Assembly (NCBI GenBank): GCA_002399405.1
Contig: DHDP01000018.1
Coordinates: 187,339-251,338, forward strand
Source: Treponema sp. UBA4873
GTDB lineage: Bacteria > Spirochaetota > Spirochaetia > Treponematales > Treponemataceae
Length of the DNA: 64,000 bases
Direction: 5' to 3'
Position 1 is the stretch's first letter. Each line of letters begins with the position of its first letter. This document shows positions 42,465-51,009 of this stretch, piece after piece. Below the pieces are notes generated by a model that was not told the origin of the DNA, did not search any database, and worked only from the letters and a program-made list of their open reading frames with translations. The position numbers and the translations under genes were made by a program.

Positions 42465-44202
42465 AGCGGGACAGAATGCCGTTCTGCTTCAGTTCGGGAA
42501 TACCATAGATGAAGAAACCAACGGCAGAATCCGTTCATTCTGCGCCCTTCTTTCCCGGACGGAGGAATGCAGATCGGGACTCTTCGAAATAGTTCCGGCG
42601 TATTGTTCCGTTACGGTGTATTTCGATCCGCTTGTTCTGCCGGTGAGGGAAGTTACCGGCAGACTGACGCGTGCAGGAGAACACTGCGATGAGAAAGCGG
42701 TTGTCAGGGAACCGTATCTGCACCGTATCCCTGTCTGTTACGAAAGTGATTTTGCCCCCGATATGCGGAACGTCGCGGAACATACGCACCTGACGGCGGA
42801 TGAAATCGTAAAGCTGCACAGCGGTAAGCCGTATCTTATCTACATGCTCGGTTTTCTTCCGGGGTTCGCGTACCTCGGCGGTATGGACAAGCGCCTCAAT
42901 ACACCGCGGTTAAAAATTCCCCGGACAAAAATTCCTGCGGGAAGCGTTGCAATCGGCGGTGAACAGACGGGAATATATCCGGTCGATTCTCCCGGCGGCT
43001 GGCAGATAATCGGACGTACGCCCGTGAAAGTGTTCGATCCGGACCGGAATCCTCAGATTCTTTTTAAAGCGGGCGACAAAATCAAATTCGAACCGATTAC
43101 TAAAAAGGAATTCGAACAGTACGAGGCCGAAACGAACTTTACACAGGCGTCCGTACTGCCCGCGAACGGCAGGCGCAGACCGGTTCAGTCGGGAATCAAA
43201 GTGATTTCCGGCGGCATGATGACGACCGTACAGGACGCAGGCCGGCCGGGATTCCAGAAAGACGGAGTCGGCGTGTCAGGCGCAATGGACCGTATTTCGT
43301 ATGCTGCCGCGAATATGATTGCGGGAAACGTTCCCGGAACGGCCGTGCTTGAGACGACTCTTGCCGGACCGGAACTGTGTTTTACGCTGCCTGCCGATTT
43401 TGTCATTACAGGTGCGCCTGTAAAAGCGCTGCTCGAAGGGCGAGCCGTTCCCATGAACGCACGCATACATGCGGAGGAAGGCAGTATTCTGCAGACAGGT
43501 TTTGTTTCAGCGGGAGTGCGCAGCTACATTGCGTTTACCGGCGGAATACTTGTCCCTGAAATACTCGGCAGCAGTTCGACGAACAGCAAGTGCGGACTCG
43601 GCGGATACTACGGACGAAGCCTGAAGGAAGGCGACGAGCTCGCTCTCGGCTGCATCGCGCAGGAATTTTCAGGAAGACCGTACGCGGACGAGGCCTCGCT
43701 CGGAAAGTTTTCGGAAGAAAATCAGTATTCGCCTGCCGCGCTTTTAACAAGGCTCAGTACGGTTCGGCGGTGCTACGACACTCCTCTGCAACTCCGTGTA
43801 CTGCCCGGTCCGCAAAAAGGCATGTTCCCTGAAGACGCCGTAAAAACGTTCTGCAGTTCCGTATTCACCGTAACCGCAGACTCGGACCGTATGGGATGCC
43901 GGCTTTCAGGTCCGCAGCTTGTCTGTCCCGGCGGAACAGACATTATTTCCGACAGTGTACCGGCAGGTGCAGTTCAGATTACGTCGTCGGGAGATCCCGT
44001 TATTATGACGGCGGACAGGCAGACGACCGGCGGTTATGCCAAGATTGCGGTCGTAATCTCCGCCGATATGCCGTTCATTGCGCAGGCAGCACCCGGAACT
44101 AAAGTGACGTTTGCGTTTGTCACGCAGGAAGAAGCAGCTGAAGCGCTGCGCGGACAGGAGATGCTGCTTGCCATGCTTGACGAAGTTGTGACTGATTTGT
44201 GA
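42436..44202 (+). CDS. 5-oxoprolinase subunits B and C fused (PxpB-PxpC)
   Basis: 588 residues. Residues ~1-225 are PxpB/KipI-like: RIPVCYESDFAPDMRNVAEHTHL, PYLIYMLGFLPGFAYLGGMDKRL, PRTKIPAGSVAIGGEQTGIYP. From ~250 comes PxpC/KipA-like: VISGGMMTTVQDAGRPGFQKDGVGVSGAMDR, VLETTLAGPELCFTLP, FTGGILVPEILGSSSTN, VTADSDRMGCRLSGP. Together with PxpA these hydrolyse 5-oxoproline to glutamate using ATP. B and C are usually separate genes; fusions are known. Start at 42436 overlaps the previous gene by 29 bases. Confidence 0.9.
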   Translation: MSRQCFEIIEAGQNAVLLQFGNTIDEETNGRIRSFCALLSRTEECRSGLFEIVPAYCSVTVYFDPLVLPVREVTGRLTRAGEHCDEKAVVREPYLHRIPVCYESDFAPDMRNVAEHTHLTADEIVKLHSGKPYLIYMLGFLPGFAYLGGMDKRLNTPRLKIPRTKIPAGSVAIGGEQTGIYPVDSPGGWQIIGRTPVKVFDPDRNPQILFKAGDKIKFEPITKKEFEQYEAETNFTQASVLPANGRRRPVQSGIKVISGGMMTTVQDAGRPGFQKDGVGVSGAMDRISYAAANMIAGNVPGTAVLETTLAGPELCFTLPADFVITGAPVKALLEGRAVPMNARIHAEEGSILQTGFVSAGVRSYIAFTGGILVPEILGSSSTNSKCGLGGYYGRSLKEGDELALGCIAQEFSGRPYADEASLGKFSEENQYSPAALLTRLSTVRRCYDTPLQLRVLPGPQKGMFPEDAVKTFCSSVFTVTADSDRMGCRLSGPQLVCPGGTDIISDSVPAGAVQITSSGDPVIMTADRQTTGGYAKIAVVISADMPFIAQAAPGTKVTFAFVTQEEAAEALRGQEMLLAMLDEVVTDL

Positions 44203-44246
44203 AAATAGAGCCGCAAACTCCGTTTGACTTTTTATAGGAGTTCGTT

Positions 44247-45056
44247 ATGGAAAGGAAACTGATTAATAAAAACAGATATGCGCAGTCCTCTCCGCAGGAT
44301 GTACGGCGGCTTATCCGCGAAGGAAAAATCACTTCGCAGACGTCCGGGATGTGCGACGGATATGCGCAGGCGAATCTCTGCGTGCTGCCGAAAGAATATG
44401 CGTATGACTTTCTGCTTTTTACCCAGCGCAATCCGAAATCGTGTCCGCTGCTTGAAGTGTCGGATACGGGAAGCAGGCTGCTCAGGACGAGCGCTGCGGG
44501 TGCCGACATAACTGCGGACATTCCGATGTACCGCGTATGGGACAACGGTGCGCTCAGAGGGGAATATACCGACGTCGCGGAGTTCTGGCGCAGCGATCTG
44601 GTGAGTTTTATTATCGGCTGCAGTTTTTCATTTGAGTCGCTGCTTATCGCTGCCGGAATCGACGTGCGCAACATTTCCGAAAACTGCAACGTGCCGATGT
44701 ACGTGACGAACATTGACACGGTACCTGCCGGCGTGTTCAGCGGGAAAATGGTCGTGAGCATGCGTCCGATTCCGTACGACCGGATTGTGCGCGCTGTAAC
44801 AGTCACCGCCGCAATGCCGCGCGTTCACGGCTCTCCGGTCCACATAGGCGATCCGTCAGTCATCGGCATAAAAGACATCGGCCATCCTGATTTCGGGGAT
44901 GCCGTCACCATAAAGGACGGAGAGGTTCCGGTGTTCTGGTGCTGCGGAGTAACGCCGCAGTCAGTCGTCATGAATTCAAAACCGTCGTTCTGTATTACTC
45001 ATTCGCCCGGGCATATGCTTATTACCGACATTCCCGACGCGGATTTAATTTCATAG
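44247..45056 (+). CDS. UPF0317/DUF1445 protein, putative hydro-lyase (DGLUCY N-terminal-like)
   Basis: 269 residues with the family's conserved segments: GYAQANLCVLPKEYAYDFLLF, FIIGCSFSFESLLIAAGI, VVSMRPI, PRVHGSPVHIGDPSVIGI and VPVFWCCGVTPQ, plus ITHSPGHMLITDIPD. The family is annotated as putative hydro-lyase and forms the N-terminal domain of mammalian D-glutamate cyclase. Here it lies between PxpBC and PxpA, with the other DGLUCY-like half two genes upstream, strongly linking it to 5-oxoproline metabolism. Shine-Dalgarno TAGGAG. Confidence 0.83.
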   Translation: MERKLINKNRYAQSSPQDVRRLIREGKITSQTSGMCDGYAQANLCVLPKEYAYDFLLFTQRNPKSCPLLEVSDTGSRLLRTSAAGADITADIPMYRVWDNGALRGEYTDVAEFWRSDLVSFIIGCSFSFESLLIAAGIDVRNISENCNVPMYVTNIDTVPAGVFSGKMVVSMRPIPYDRIVRAVTVTAAMPRVHGSPVHIGDPSVIGIKDIGHPDFGDAVTIKDGEVPVFWCCGVTPQSVVMNSKPSFCITHSPGHMLITDIPDADLIS

Positions 45057-45065
45057 GGGGAGTGT

Positions 45066-45827
45066 ATGACTCGGATTGATTTGAACTGTGATCTTGGTGA
45101 AAGTTTCGGCGCGTATACGATCGGCATGGATTCGGAAGTGCTGCCGTTCATCACGTCGGCGAACATTGCGTGTGGATTTCACGCCGGCGATCCAGTTGTC
45201 ATGAACAAAACGGTGCGCGAGGCGGTGAAGAACGGCGTGTCTCTCGGCGCGCATCCCGGACTTCCCGATCTTCTGGGATTCGGCCGCCGCGTCATGAAAA
45301 TTACGCCTGCGGAAGCGGAAGCGTACATCGTGTATCAGACGGGAGCGCTTGCGGCGTTTGCCCGCGCTGCGGGTGCAGAACTTCATCACGTGAAGCCCCA
45401 CGGCGCGCTGTACAATATGGCCGCCGACGACACCGCGCTGGCGGAAGCCGTATGCCGCGGCGTTGCATCCGTGGACAAAAGGCTCATTCTGGTCGTCCTG
45501 TCGGGAAGCTGCATGCAGAGTGCCGCAGAGCGCCTCGGAATAAGGTACGCGTGCGAAGTGTTTGCAGACCGCGCGTACACCGACGAGGGAACGCTTGTTT
45601 CACGTTCAAAACCCGGAGCCGTCATTACAGATGAAGACGAAGTTATTAAGCGCGCGGTGCGGATGGTGAAGGACGGAATCGTAAGCTCCGAATCGGGAAA
45701 AGAGATTCACGTCAGAGCCGACACAATATGCGTTCACGGCGACAACCCGAAAGCTTTGCAGTTTGTCCGGAAAATCCGCATGTCTTTCGCGGATGCAAGG
45801 ATAGAAGTAAGCCCTTTTACATATTAA
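45066..45827 (+). CDS. pxpA: 5-oxoprolinase subunit A (LamB/YcsF family)
   Basis: 253 residues: MTRIDLNCDLGESFGAYTIG, SANIACGFHAGDPVVMNKTV, GAHPGLPDLLGFGRR, HHVKPHGALYNMAADD and EVFADRAYTDEGTLVSR are all PxpA/YcsF signatures. PxpA is the ring-opening subunit working with PxpBC. It is the last gene of the operon, 9 bp after the DUF1445 gene, with GGGGGAG ahead. Confidence 0.93.
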   Translation: MTRIDLNCDLGESFGAYTIGMDSEVLPFITSANIACGFHAGDPVVMNKTVREAVKNGVSLGAHPGLPDLLGFGRRVMKITPAEAEAYIVYQTGALAAFARAAGAELHHVKPHGALYNMAADDTALAEAVCRGVASVDKRLILVVLSGSCMQSAAERLGIRYACEVFADRAYTDEGTLVSRSKPGAVITDEDEVIKRAVRMVKDGIVSSESGKEIHVRADTICVHGDNPKALQFVRKIRMSFADARIEVSPFTY

Positions 45828-45832
45828 ATTTA

Positions 45833-45847
45833 TTTTGTCAATAGCAA
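45833..45847. repeat. 15-mer TTTTGTCAATAGCAA, copy 2
   Basis: Exact match to 27012-27026. Here it lies 40 bp before the -35 box of the Liv-type operon, just after pxpA. Confidence 0.45.
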
Positions 45848-45870
45848 AAAAGTAATAAATAGTACAAAAA

Positions 45871-45906
45871 AAGTGCGGAAAGGCACTTGATTTTTATTTT
45901 TTATTT
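45871..45906 (+). terminator. Terminator of the 5-oxoproline operon
   Basis: AAGTGC (45871-45876) and GCACTT (45883-45888) form a 6-bp stem with a 6-nt loop, followed by GATTTTTATTTTTTATTTTT. The T-rich tail overlaps the -35 element of the next promoter. Confidence 0.65.
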
Positions 45907-46013
45907 TTCTACACTGTTTCTATAAGCAACAACGCTGTTGCCGCAACTGCGGATTTTTTTCCGCAGCATCTGCGGGGAGCGTTGCAGCTCCCCGGTAAAA
46001 AGAGGAGCGCCTT
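45887..46013 (+). promoter_or_regulatory. Promoter and structured leader of the Liv-type ABC operon
   Basis: TTGATT (45887-45892), 17 nt and TACACT (45910-45915) form the promoter. The ~92-nt leader holds three hairpins: GCAACA/TGTTGC (45926-45931, 45936-45941), CTGCGGA/TCCGCAG (45947-45953, 45960-45966) and GGGGAGC/GCTCCCC (45974-45980, 45987-45993). CCGCAG at 45961 can instead pair with CTGCGG at 45970-45975, excluding hairpin 2 and disturbing hairpin 3. GCTCC (45987-45991) is complementary to the Shine-Dalgarno GGAGC (46004-46008). Confidence 0.5.
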
Positions 46014-47183
46014 ATGAAAACACCAAAAAAAGTCGGAATTGCCGTTCTGGCAGTTGCAGTTCTTGCCGGTTTCCTTACCGGTGCAAAGAAAGATCAGACA
46101 ATTAAAATCGGATTCAACATCCCGCTTACGGGTGATTCACCGAAAGTCGGAGAAGGATCGAAGTTCTCCGGAGAATTGATTAAAAACGAAATCAATGCAA
46201 AAGGCGGCCTTGAAGTAGGCGGCAAAAAATACCTGCTTGATTTTATTTATGTCGACAACGAACTCAAAGCCGATTCTGCAATTCAGGCAGCCTACAAACT
46301 TATCGATCAGGACAAAGTTCTCGCGAGCATCGGACCGGACGGATCAGGTCGTGCCATTCCCGCAGGGCAGGTGTACAACGATGAGAAAACGCCGATGATT
46401 TCTCCGTGGGCAACAAATCCCGCCGTAACGAAAGACAGACCGTATGTGTTCCGCGCCTGCTTCCTGGATCCGTTCCAGGCTCCCGTTGCGGCAAAATTTG
46501 CAAAAGACCAGTTCAAGTGTACGAAAGTGGCCATTCTTTACAATCTTGAAGACGATTATTCCAAGACCCTTGCAGAATTGTTCAGAAAAGCTTGGGAAGG
46601 ACAGCAGGGCGGTAAAGTCGTTGTGTTCGAAAGTTTCGGCCAGAAAGATCAGGATTTCTCAAGTCAGCTTACGAAGATTGTTGCATCGGACGCGGAGCTT
46701 CTGTATCTGCCCGATTACTACAACCACGTAGCGCTTATTACCACGCAGGCGAAAGATCTCGGCTGGAAAAATCCCGTCATGGGTTCCGATTCGTGGGGTT
46801 CAGCCGACCTTGTAAAACTCAGCAAAGGTGCGGTTATAGGCGATTATTTCACGACTCACTATGCGGCGGCCGGTGCTACCGGTAAAACGAAGGAATTCAT
46901 AGACAAGTACAAGGCAGCTTACGGATATACTCCCGACGATGTCGGAGCTCTTACGTACGACGCTGTAAACCTTGTGCTCAAGGCGATTCAGGATGCCGGT
47001 CTCACCGGTAATCTTAAAAAGGACCGCACTGCAATAAAAGACGCTCTCGGAAAAATCAAGAATTATGAAGGCGTTACCGGAAAGATGTCGTTTACTCCGG
47101 AGGGAGATCCGGTAAAAGATGCTGTGGTCGTAAAAATCGCGGATAACGGAGACTTTACGTTTGTTAAGAGTCTTCAGCCGTAA
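46014..47183 (+). CDS. Branched-chain amino acid-type ABC binding protein (LivK-like)
   Basis: 389 residues. A signal peptide (KVGIAVLAVAVLAGFLTGA) leads into a type I periplasmic-binding fold: IKIGFNIPLTGDSPKVGEGSKFSGELIKNEINAKGG, IGPDGSGRAIPAGQVYNDEKTPMISPWATNPAV, VAILYNLEDDYSKTLAELFRK, AYGYTPDDVGALTYDAVNLVLKAI. The position where a lipobox Cys would sit holds Ala (LTGA), so it may be processed by signal peptidase I instead of lipidated. The ligand could be a branched-chain amino acid or, given the neighbours, a glutamate derivative. Confidence 0.9.
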   Translation: MKTPKKVGIAVLAVAVLAGFLTGAKKDQTIKIGFNIPLTGDSPKVGEGSKFSGELIKNEINAKGGLEVGGKKYLLDFIYVDNELKADSAIQAAYKLIDQDKVLASIGPDGSGRAIPAGQVYNDEKTPMISPWATNPAVTKDRPYVFRACFLDPFQAPVAAKFAKDQFKCTKVAILYNLEDDYSKTLAELFRKAWEGQQGGKVVVFESFGQKDQDFSSQLTKIVASDAELLYLPDYYNHVALITTQAKDLGWKNPVMGSDSWGSADLVKLSKGAVIGDYFTTHYAAAGATGKTKEFIDKYKAAYGYTPDDVGALTYDAVNLVLKAIQDAGLTGNLKKDRTAIKDALGKIKNYEGVTGKMSFTPEGDPVKDAVVVKIADNGDFTFVKSLQP

Positions 47184-47199
47184 CCGCGCTGATAAAAGT

Positions 47200-47228
47200 A
47201 CGGCTGCCTGCTGGTGCGGCAGCCGTAT
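47200..47228. other. Intercistronic hairpin after the livK-like gene
   Basis: TACGGCTGCC (47200-47209) pairs perfectly with GGCAGCCGTA (47219-47228), with a 9-nt loop and a T/C-rich but interrupted tail. Its place right after the binding-protein gene fits partial termination or 3'-end protection that favours the binding protein. Confidence 0.55.
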
Positions 47229-47265
47229 TCATTTCTGCTTTTCTTTCCGGGAGTACTGAATAATT

Positions 47266-48180
47266 ATGCTTTCATATCTTGTCCAGAACATTTTTAACGC
47301 TCTTCAGTGGGGCAGTTTTTACTCTATGATTGCGCTGGGATATTGTCTCGTATACGGAGTTCTCCGTCTTATTAACTTCGCTCACGGCGATATCTTCATG
47401 ACGTCGTGCTATATTGCTTTTTTTGTCATTGCAGGACTTACTGCGCATTTCGCGGGGCTCACGGGTATTCCGCTTTTTGTTATTACGCTTGTTATTACGA
47501 TGGCGCTCACTGCGCTGCTCGGCGTCGGTATAGAGCGCGTTGCGTACCGTCCGCTTCGTGAAAAGGGAGCGAACAGATTATATGTCGTCATTACTGCGCT
47601 CATGATAGGATTCATACTTGAAAACGGAAATCTCGCACTGCTCGGCGCGAGTTCCCGCCGTTTCCCCGATATTCTGCCGAAAATTATTTGGAAACTCGGA
47701 CCGGTTACGGTCACGAATCTGAAACTGCTTGTTATTATAAGCGCATTTGTCGTATTTGCGGTTCTTCAGTTTATTGTTCAGAAAACAACGCTCGGTATGG
47801 CGATGCGCGCGATTTCATACGATAAATTTGCGATTCCCCTTATGGGCATTCCGGTGAACACTGTCATCACGTTTACGTTCGCGCTCGGTTCCGCGCTCGC
47901 CGCAATCGCCGGCATTCTGTTCGGCATGTCGTATCCCGTCATGGACCCGTACATGGGAATGATAATCGGATGGAAAGCGTTCATCGCGGCCGTTGTCGGC
48001 GGAATCGGCGATATACGCGGTGCGTTCGTCGGCGGATTTATGCTGGGAATTATAGAAATTCTCGTAACAGCGTTTCTTCCTTCAAGCTACAAGGACCTTA
48101 TCTCCTTTGTAATTCTGCTTGTTATTCTCACGTTGAAACCGACAGGTTTTTTCGGCGTGGCAAGAAGTACGAAGATATAG
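47266..48180 (+). CDS. Branched-chain amino acid-type ABC permease (LivH)
   Basis: 304 residues with eight or so membrane helices. The N-terminal NALQWGSFYSMIALGYCLVYGVLRLINFAHGDIFM is the LivH hallmark, followed by GVGIERVAYRPLRE and the cytoplasmic MRAISYDKFAIPLMGIPVNTVITFTFALGSALAAIAG. It starts 82 bp after the binding-protein gene and is followed by LivM after 10 bp. Confidence 0.92.
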   Translation: MLSYLVQNIFNALQWGSFYSMIALGYCLVYGVLRLINFAHGDIFMTSCYIAFFVIAGLTAHFAGLTGIPLFVITLVITMALTALLGVGIERVAYRPLREKGANRLYVVITALMIGFILENGNLALLGASSRRFPDILPKIIWKLGPVTVTNLKLLVIISAFVVFAVLQFIVQKTTLGMAMRAISYDKFAIPLMGIPVNTVITFTFALGSALAAIAGILFGMSYPVMDPYMGMIIGWKAFIAAVVGGIGDIRGAFVGGFMLGIIEILVTAFLPSSYKDLISFVILLVILTLKPTGFFGVARSTKI

Positions 48181-48190
48181 GAGAACCGTT

Positions 48191-49258
48191 ATGAAAAATA
48201 AAAGCAAAAAATTTATTGTCCCGGCTATAACTGCTGCCGTAATGGTTCTCGTCGTCATCCTGGCGCAGCTTGATATCCTTAACAATTATTACCAGACAAT
48301 TCTGATGACTATCTGCATCAATGTCATCATGTCGTCGAGCCTTAACGTTGTTAACGGCTATATGGGCGAGTTTTCGTGCGGACACGGCGGATTCATGGCG
48401 GTGGGCGCGTATGTGTCGTCCGTGCTGTCGCTCGTTCTGTTTTGTCCCGGAAACAGCATTACGGGGAAAGCTCTGCTTCCTCCCGAAAGCGCCATGTTTC
48501 TGTTTCCCGTCGTAATTCTGCTCGGCGGCGCCGCGTCGATGGTCGTAAGCCTGCTCGTCGCTATTCCGTCGTTTAAAACGCGCGACGATTATCTTGCAAT
48601 CGTCACAATCGCGACAAATTTTATTATTACGACGTCCCTTAATAATATCGGCATCGTCGGAGAAAGCCGCGGCCTTATGGGAATGAAGTCGACGCTCAGC
48701 CGTATGAGCGGCGTGATCGACCTGCCGTGGATTCTCATATGGGGAATGCTCTTCGCAGCGTTAACAGTTTACGCAATACACAGACTTATGAAGTCGACGC
48801 TCGGTCAGGGAATAAGCGCCGTGCGGTACGATGAAATTTCTGCGGAGATAATGAGCGTCAACACGAATAAAATGAAGCTTATCGCGTTTACGTTCTCTTC
48901 CGGACTTGCCGGAGTCGCCGGCGGACTGTTCGCGCATATGCTCGGCTTTATTAATCCTTCGTCGTTCGGCATTATGAAGTCGACAGAATCGCTCGTCATG
49001 GTGTATCTCGGCGGAATGGGTTCGCTGAGCGGTTCCGTTCTTTCCGCGTTTATCTTCACAATTCTTCTTGAACTGCTCCGCCCGGCACAGATATTCAAGT
49101 GGGTCATCATTCCTCTTATGCTCATACTGATAATGCAGTTCAGACCGGAAGGAATCATGGGACCGCGCGAACTCCCGCAGGTGTTTCCGAAGCTCAGAAA
49201 ATTATTTCCCGTAAATTCCGACATGGTGCGTAAAAATCAGACAGGAGGTGAGGCATGA
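48191..49258 (+). CDS. Branched-chain amino acid-type ABC permease (LivM)
   Basis: 355 residues; hydrophobic helices with the LivM pattern SSLNVVNGYMGEFSCGHGGFMAVGAYVSSV (family: GqlSlGhagFmaiGAY) and the cytoplasmic GQGISAVRYDEISAEIMSVNTNKMKLIAFTFSSGLAGVAGGLFA. It overlaps livG by 4 bases. Pairs with LivH as the channel. Confidence 0.92.
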   Translation: MKNKSKKFIVPAITAAVMVLVVILAQLDILNNYYQTILMTICINVIMSSSLNVVNGYMGEFSCGHGGFMAVGAYVSSVLSLVLFCPGNSITGKALLPPESAMFLFPVVILLGGAASMVVSLLVAIPSFKTRDDYLAIVTIATNFIITTSLNNIGIVGESRGLMGMKSTLSRMSGVIDLPWILIWGMLFAALTVYAIHRLMKSTLGQGISAVRYDEISAEIMSVNTNKMKLIAFTFSSGLAGVAGGLFAHMLGFINPSSFGIMKSTESLVMVYLGGMGSLSGSVLSAFIFTILLELLRPAQIFKWVIIPLMLILIMQFRPEGIMGPRELPQVFPKLRKLFPVNSDMVRKNQTGGEA

Positions 49259-50034
49259 GCGACGAAACAGTTCTTACGATAAATCATCTTACCCATAAAT
49301 TCGGCGGACTCCAGGCGCTTACCGACATAAACGTCGATTTGAAGAAAGGTGAAATAGCGGGACTCATCGGACCGAACGGCGCAGGAAAAACGACCGTTTT
49401 CAATCTTGTGAGCGGCTTTTACGTTCCGACGGAAGGCGATATTCTGTTCAAGGGGAATCGGATAAACGGTCTGAAACCTCACGTCATAGCGTCCATGCAG
49501 ATAGGACGCACGTTCCAGAACATCCGCCTCTGGAGCGATATGACCGTGCTCGAGAATATCTGTATTTCGCAGCAGTACCGGCTCGGATACAACGTCGCGG
49601 ACGCATTTTTCAATACGAAACGGTACAAAAGCGAAGAGAAAAAAATACACGACGAAGCCTGGGCTCTGCTTGAGAAATTCAATCTTGCTGATAAAGCGCT
49701 CGATTATCCCAGAAATCTTCCGTACGGCGTGCAGCGCCGTGTCGAGATTGCACGTGCTCTCAGTCTGAATCCCGAACTGCTTATGCTCGACGAACCGGCG
49801 GCCGGATTGAGCACGTCCGATCTTTCGGAACTGATTTCCTACATACGGTGGATTCACGAGACATTCGGATTAACAATCTGGATGATCGAACACCAGATGC
49901 AGGTTATTATGACCCTTTGCGATTATATCCAGGTTGTGAATTTCGGAAAGGAAATTGCACGAGGTACCCCGGATGAAATACAAAATGACCAGAATGTCAT
50001 AAAAGCATACCTGGGCAACGGTGAGATTGATTAA
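49255..50034 (+). CDS. Branched-chain amino acid-type ABC ATPase (LivG)
   Basis: 259 residues: Walker A GPNGAGKTT, GRTFQNIRLWSDMTVLENI, a degenerate signature LPYGVQRRVEIARAL (LPYGxQR, typical of LivG), Walker B LLMLDEPAAGL and switch His in IEHQMQVIM. The start overlaps livM by 4 bases. Confidence 0.92.
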   Translation: MSDETVLTINHLTHKFGGLQALTDINVDLKKGEIAGLIGPNGAGKTTVFNLVSGFYVPTEGDILFKGNRINGLKPHVIASMQIGRTFQNIRLWSDMTVLENICISQQYRLGYNVADAFFNTKRYKSEEKKIHDEAWALLEKFNLADKALDYPRNLPYGVQRRVEIARALSLNPELLMLDEPAAGLSTSDLSELISYIRWIHETFGLTIWMIEHQMQVIMTLCDYIQVVNFGKEIARGTPDEIQNDQNVIKAYLGNGEID

Positions 50035-50047
50035 TAAGGAGGTACCT

Positions 50048-50788
50048 ATGTTGTTGGAAGTAAAAAATCTTAAGGTTGCATACGGTTATATTGAAGCGCT
50101 CCACGGTATCTCTTTCAATGTTGAAAAGGGTGAAATTGTCACGCTCATAGGAGCTAACGGTGCCGGAAAAACTTCGACGCTGCTGAGCCTTTCACGCCTG
50201 TCCCGTCCGGAAGCGCCCGTTGTGAAAGAAGGGGATATTTTTTTTGAAGAAAAGAGCATCCTGAAAACAGAGCCGCATATACTGATTCAGAAAAAGATGC
50301 TGTGTCTTGTGCCTGAAGGACGGCATATATTCGGCAATCTTTCAGTAGAGGAAAATCTGAAAATGGCCGAATACGGGCGCAGCAAAGATCCGACCCATGA
50401 AATGAGGACCGTTGAATTATACGACCTTATTTATGATTTGTTTCCCCGGCTGTACGAGCGGCGCAAACAGCGCAGCGAACTTCTTTCCGGCGGTGAGCAG
50501 CAGATGCTTGCGGTCGGCCGGGCGCTTATGACGGACTGCAAATTCATAATGCTCGACGAACCGAGTATGGGACTCGCACCGAAGCTCATGTATGAAATGT
50601 TCAGAGCGCTTAAACGTCTGAACGACCAGGAAAGCATGACAATTCTGGTAGTAGAACAGAACGCGAAAGTTGCGCTGGAATTTGCTTCGCGCGGATATGT
50701 CCTGAATACCGGTTCAATCATTGCGGAGGGAACAAGCGAAGAACTTGCGGCCAATCCGGATGTGAAAAAAGCGTATCTGGGAGGATAA
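50048..50788 (+). CDS. Branched-chain amino acid-type ABC ATPase (LivF)
   Basis: 246 residues; start at 50048 behind AAGGAGG. MLLEVKNLKVAYGYIEALHGISFNVEKGE, Walker A GANGAGKTS, LVPEGRHIFGNLSVEENL (LivF-specific), signature LSGGEQQMLAVGRAL, Walker B FIMLDEPSMGLAP. It completes the LivKHMGF set. An insertion of about ten residues (RPEAPVVKEGDIFFEEKS) after Walker A is slightly longer than usual. Confidence 0.92.
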   Translation: MLLEVKNLKVAYGYIEALHGISFNVEKGEIVTLIGANGAGKTSTLLSLSRLSRPEAPVVKEGDIFFEEKSILKTEPHILIQKKMLCLVPEGRHIFGNLSVEENLKMAEYGRSKDPTHEMRTVELYDLIYDLFPRLYERRKQRSELLSGGEQQMLAVGRALMTDCKFIMLDEPSMGLAPKLMYEMFRALKRLNDQESMTILVVEQNAKVALEFASRGYVLNTGSIIAEGTSEELAANPDVKKAYLGG

Positions 50789-50808
50789 GCGCGGTTCATC
50801 TGCACCGG

Positions 50809-50839
50809 GACTGTCCAACGACAGCGTTTTTGGACAGTC
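50809..50839 (+). terminator. Hairpin after livF
   Basis: GACTGTCCAA (50809-50818) and TTGGACAGTC (50830-50839) form a 10-bp stem with an 11-nt loop 20 bp after the livF stop. No T-tract follows, so it may need Rho or act as a 3'-end stabiliser. Confidence 0.45.
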
Positions 50840-50968
50840 TCAACCCCTTCCCGCACTGCATGTGTGCGTATCAGTATTCTGAATATCTCCAAAATATAAT
50901 CCTTTTTTGAAAACTCCCTTTTTCATGTTTTTTTCCTTTTCTTTTTTTTTGATTTATGGTAGTATACG

Positions 50969-50991
50969 GTTTGTTCATTGATAATACAAAC
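50969..50991. promoter_or_regulatory. Inverted repeat upstream of the GH94 gene
   Basis: GTTTGT (50969-50974) and ACAAAC (50986-50991) with an 11-bp centre lie 19 bp before the GH94 start. A GATAAT -10-like box (50980-50984 region) falls inside, so a bound regulator would block initiation. The factor is unknown. Confidence 0.3.
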
Positions 50992-51009
50992 TAAAAAAGG
51001 GGTTATGTT

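Noticed and set aside
46014..47183. Lipoprotein lipobox in the LivK-like protein
   Set aside because: The expected Cys is Ala (LTGA), so a lipidated form cannot be supported; a normal signal peptide is more likely.
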